A stretch of 64,000 nucleotides of DNA from Archilochus colubris. Taxonomy: Eukaryota > Chordata > Aves > Apodiformes > Trochilidae. The position numbers were made by a program, and so were the translations under genes. Positions 56,001-62,000 of the stretch are shown here, piece by piece (position 1 is the first letter of the stretch; each line of letters begins with the position of its first letter). Where the stretch lies: NCBI GenBank assembly GCA_023079485.1, contig CM041115.1, positions 47,644,156 through 47,708,155 on the forward strand. Direction: 5' to 3'. The notes beneath the pieces are model-generated. The model was not told where the DNA came from. It did not search any database and saw nothing but the letters and a program-made list of their open reading frames with translations.

Positions 56001-59000
56001 GTGATTCACAATCCAAATGTCAAAGTTTTGAGCAGAATGGTCCAGATGTGCTCAAATTACTTAGTGATTACATAGAAAGTGATATTTAATAACCTGCTTC
56101 TAAGATTTTCTAGTATTAGCTAGAAAGAAAAACAATGTGCAGAGAATTCTTAAAAGCAGCATTTTTTTATTTTGATAGTTAATTGCCCAAACAAAAATGA
56201 AGTTTTAATGATTACACAAATTTACTAGAAAGTTATATGTAATATATGTGAATTATATTCAATTTGCCTTAATTGTAGTATGATGTGAACTGTTCAGAAA
56301 GTAGCTAGAATGTCACCAATATCATCTTTCAATGAATAGCTTGTTAACAGAGCTTCTAGTTTTTCATTTTTCACTATCACTGCACATTAGAACACAGGAT
56401 TTTCTTCTTTGAGAGGAAGACATGCAAGTCTCTTGCACCTGAGTAGCATGAAAATCAGGAATCATAGGTTTGGGTTGGAAGGACCTTAAAGATCATCTAG
56501 TTCCAACTCACTCTGAATGAACAGGGACACCATGTACTAGATCAAGTCATTCAAAGCCCCACCCAGACCGGCCTAAAACATTTTCAGGGTGGGGATACTC
56601 ACAACCTTCCTGGGCAACATGTGGCAGTGTCTTACCAGCCTCACATTAAATTTCTTCCTAATGTCTGACCTAAATCTACTCTTAACACCATTACCCCTTG
56701 TCCTATCATGACACACCCTTTTAAAAGGTCCCTCCCCCGCTTTCATGCAGTCCTCCTTTAGCTACTGGAAAGCTTCTATAATATCACCTCAAAGCCTTCA
56801 ATTCTTCAAGCTGAATAAACCCAACTTTCTCAACTTGTCCTCATGGGAGAGGTGCTCTAGTCCTCTGATTATCTTCATGCTCCTCTTCTGGACTTAATCC
56901 AAGAGCTTGTCCAGAGGAGGGGCCACAAAGTTGGCCAGAGGGTTGGTCATTGGTGGCATTTCCAAAATATGCAAACTAGGCTTAAAAACAGCCAGTTTAC
57001 AGGTCTGATTTTTCAATCCCCAAAAAATGTTTCTTAATGTTTCTGTTTCTAAATGGCAGGAACGTGTGGGCTATTTAAGAAAATCAGTGTATCTGATGAT
57101 TTACAGTAGTTTATGCAGATTCTGGTTAGCTTTGAGCATTCAAACCTGGGAAAGTTGGCAAACTTCAAGTAAGATGTTTCCTTACAGGGGAAGGAGCTGT
57201 TGATCCCAATGACCCCAACAGGGAAAGCACACTGAATCAGCTTGCAAAAACAGAGATTTCACTGTCTCTAACAAGCAAGTATGAGTTAAGAGAAGGTGAA
57301 GATCGGGATCTCAAAAGCTTGATGATAAAGTAAGTTTTAATCGGGAACCTATGTTCTAGTGATGCTGATTGTTTGTTTTGTAAAAGAAAAATTGCTTCCA
57401 TCCTGTTGCCCTGCCTAAGTGGATTTTTGAGGCACTGACTGCACTCAGTTTTCAAGACAGTTTGTGTTCAGTCCTACTTACACTTTTGCAAAAGTTAAAC
57501 TCAGTTCTTCCAGAGAGCTTATAGAAAGATAAACATACTGCCACTTTGTTTTGGACCACGATTGGGTCATTATCTAACCTAGTAAATTGTTTTCCCAAAA
57601 GTCCTGAAAACATTCTGCTTTAAAACACCCACAGCCTGGGAAAACAGAGATGAAAAATTGTCTAGCCTTGTAAATGAAGGGCAGTATCACTGTCCTCCCC
57701 CTCAAAAGAAAACACTTCCCAGATGTACTGCAGTCAGACATTTGAACAGGATGTGACTGTCACTTTAGCAGGAATTGTGCATGCTTTAATCCAGGAAAAG
57801 AAAATCATACGTGTTTTGTTTGTTAAGCAAGTTAAGAAATGAATACTGGAATGGCCTGCGATACAGGCTACTTTAAAGTAAAAATTGTTTTTATAAAAGC
57901 ACTTAAGTATCAAGTTATTGGCACCCCTATACTTCAGCTTATTTCAAGCTGTCCAGAATAAAGATTGGCTTATTTAAGATCCTGGTGCTTCCAGAACAGG
58001 AGGCTGAATGGGATGCTGCTCTCCTCTCCTCTTATCACTATGCTTATTTTTACCCCACAAGTGTGAATGTTAAATGTTAGCTTTAAATACAAATACAGTA
58101 TAAGTGTTTTTACAACTTGGCAAGCACTATAAGTATAGATGCAGGCTGTAATTCAAATCTAAACATTTTTTTTGTTCTTTTGTGGGGTTTTTTTTCCCAA
58201 AATCAAAGATAAGCTGAATTTATTAGGTAATACATGAAGTTCTATTTCTAAAGGAAGTTCCCAGAATTGTCTGTAGCAAGCAGTATGATCTCTATAGAAG
58301 CCATAAATGTCTGCTTGAAGTATGGAAAAAAACTAAGTGCAAGAACACTCTTACTATTTATCCTGAAATAGGAGATTTTCTACTGTAATAGAGTAGTCTA
58401 TCTGAATTTTAAGGAAAAAAATGAGGGTTTTCTGCAACTTCTTATCAAATATAATTAGTTCTAAAGTCAAGGGACTGCAGTGAGAATGTAAAATCAAAAC
58501 TGTGTTAGTCTCTTGGTATTCCAGAGATCAAGGCTCTAGAGCTGTTCCCAGGATGGTTCTATAAGAAGGTTATGCCTGCAGCTGTCCCTTGAAAAAAAAA
58601 ATGTTCATCCTGTCTCTTTTTGCCTCTGTGTGGGACGATGCCTACCCCTTAGTGGAATCTCAAAAAACATGAAAAGCCAAGGCCAAAAGAAATGTCTCTA
58701 ATCCTCTACACTGTGTGGAAGGAAACATGTCGATACACTATCATGAGAATTAACAAAGAATATAACTTCTTCATCGCTTTCAAATACTATTTCTCATAAT
58801 TCAAAGAAATTTAGTAAATAATCTGACAGAAGAATAATTAGCAACCTGTGCTAAATTGCAGCAATATCAAAAGATAAAAGTATTTACTGCTACCTTTTAA
58901 ACAAGAAATATGTAACTACAGCTGCTTAGCTTTCCTATCTTAGCTGCAAAGGAGTCATTTACTGCAACTCTGAAATATCAGGCACCTGGATAAAATTCAA

Positions 59001-62000
59001 GTCATGGATGGTTCAGTTAATGCTCATAATTTCTCTGCAAGTGACATGCCTCTTCTATAGAAATACCAATATATTTGCTTTTAAAATGATTTTGTTGGGG
59101 CTTCTGTGAAGCAGCCTAAGATTTGCTGGTACCCCCATCTAGAGGGAGGGCTCTATGTAAGACGCTGGGTCTGCGTGGTTTGAGAGCACAGGTATGATGA
59201 GGCAGGTGAAGGGAGAAGCAACCAGCCCTGGGTGGGGTGTTTCTGGAAAGCAGTGAAGCTGAACAGGTTTGGTACATGGGGAGAGGAAGCCAAAAAGAGA
59301 GCAAGCAGAAATAAGCTTCATGTCTTAGCCCCTGTTCCTAAGGAATACATAAAATGATAACACTGTCCTATGATCTTAATGCCAACTGTGGTGGTGACCA
59401 CCGAAGACTAACAAAGGGTGTGATAGGCAGAAAAAAGCAGGGAAGTGTTGATGCAGGCCAAGTGAACCAACTTTAGGAAAACTTTCTGGGTTTGGTTTGG
59501 AATTTTCTTCCTGGAAAACTGGAGGGTATTCCAAGAGAGTTTGTGGAGGAAAAATACATTTAATAAGAGTCCTTCAGAAGCTGATGAATATGCTAGAAGT
59601 GCTCAGTGTAGTTACCAGCAGCTCTGGATAAGCAGACCGGTTTCCAGGTTTAGCGTGTTGCTTTGGAGGGAGTAGTTCAAGTATGCTGTGCTGTCAGTTG
59701 TTCGTACCTAGGTTCCTCTTCCATGAAAGCTTGGACCATACTCAAATACTTGGTGGTTTTGGATAAGGTTGCCGGTATATGAGAAAGTCTTTTGTCCCAT
59801 TTAATTGTATTTTTACGAGAACAAAGTCATGGGTTTTATTATGGAAGCTTTGATCATATTTAGAAATTTTGCTGGGAAATTTAAGCTGCACTGTGAAGTT
59901 TCTGTTGATTTCTAAGAATAAAAAGTTATTTGTCATTTGTAACCATGTCCTCCAAATTAACAGAATTCAGTAGAAGGATATTCTTAGAATATCCTTCTTG
60001 GACAAAGAGGCATGAGATATTCTTACCAAAAAAGGAGCTAGTTTGCATATCAGGGTATAGCAGCTCCCTTTTTTTTTTCCTTTTTTTAAACAAGGAAATG
60101 CTCCTTGTTTGTTGCTGCTAGAGAAGTATCTGCCCTAAGTGGTGTTGCATAAATGCACTGTGTCAGATGTAAAATTCCTTCAGAGGTTCAGCAGTTTTGA
60201 GTGCGTTTCCACTTTATTCAGTAAATGACCCTTAACGGAAACATGCATAGCTCAGGGTTTGCAAAGATTACATTCCTATCTGCTGTTTTGTCATTATCAT
60301 AATTAAAATTCATGTGTGAGTTGTTGCTCGAACTGGTATTATGATAACAATGGCTATTTTACTGTGCTAGTTGGTTAAATATTTTTTAAAATAAAAGGGG
60401 GAAGGTATGCTTGTAATCCTCTATCCAGACCTGGTAGAATCCAGATGGTAAACAGCATTAATGGAAGCTCTGAAACATAAAAATCTAGGAAATATAAACA
60501 CTACCAAGTAACCATAATAAATGGGGAACTTGCTAGTTTTACTGTTGAAGAGATGATACATGTAAGTGATCCAGTGGTACCACTTTTGTAATATCCATTA
60601 ACCTTTCTTAAAGGACCAAAAGACTTATTGTGGATGTGATACGAACACAGCCAGGGGATACACTCTTAGAAATTTTAGAAACACCAGCCACTGCACAACA
60701 GGTAAGTGCTATACTCTGCTTGAATAGAGAGGAAAGCACACATTTTATTATGGCTATCTGAAAGCCTTAACAGATCTCTGATAGCTTTCTCCACTACCTT
60801 AGATGAACAACACATGAAATAATTGTTGCTGGTTTTAGACTACTCAGGTTTAGAACCTTCAAAATATGAGACTTGCAAATTTTCTTTTCCTGTATAATTG
60901 GTAACAGCTTCAAAGGAAGAAAAAGTCTTGCTGTCAACCAGCACAACCAGTATAATTTTATTTTCTTTACCTTTTCTGTAAACATGGTTATTTTTCTCCT
61001 ATATTATAATACAATCAAATAGCCTGTGGTGGCTCCTGCTAGTTTGTTTTTTTTTTTTTCTCATGAACTTCAGTATCTCAACTCAAGTTCCCTTACACCT
61101 AGTTTATTTGATTAAGCAATACAAGTAACATCTGCCTAGGGAACTGCTGCTATCCTTGGTATGAGAATTGAGTGGGAAAAGGTCCCAGCTGAAGACTTTT
61201 CTGTAGATTCTGACAGACAAAGTTCCACCTCCCTAATGTGCACGTTTTAGCTGTGTGTGTGTGCAGGGGACACCTGTGAGATCTGGAAAGTCTTCATCTT
61301 CCCACAGCAAGTGAAGTTATTGGGTCATCTGGTTGATTTTAAATGTTTTGTTTAACTCAAATACACGATTGTTACTTAAGGTATATCAAAGGCATAGTGA
61401 ATGGAGCACTTTCATACCTGTGGTAAGAGGATGTAAATAAAGCCTGTACCTTGATTCCTGATAATCTCCTTTGAGAACTGAATGTACTTTAACTGTTATC
61501 ATGAGCTGGGTAGTAACTGCTCTGCATTTTTGCTTACCCAGGACTCTGAGCACTTGAAACTTGTAGAAAAACGTGCCATCTTGGATTCCAAAACTCCAGA
61601 GAAAATGAAGAACAGTCAGTCTATTTTTGAAGATGGGCAGCTACCAATAGAACAAAAGAAAAGGAAAATTCAGAGAAATCTCCGGGCATTGGAACAAGCA
61701 GGACTAGTGTCTTCAGCAACAAAGTACCAAGAAATTATAAATGAGATTGCTAAGGTAAATTGAACATGCTTCCCTGTGTACTCATAGGCATCATAGGCAA
61801 GCCTAAATCCATTCCAGATAGAGATGTAAAATTGACATTTTCTGAAGAATTCTACTCTAAATCGTGGAAGTATCTATATACAAAACAAATCATCTTTCTT
61901 TTACTGACAAAAGAAGTAAAAGACAGTAATCTCATGTATAACTACCTGAACTGGTAACATAAAACTGTAGGCTTTGTTACCCAGATCTAATATTGGTACC

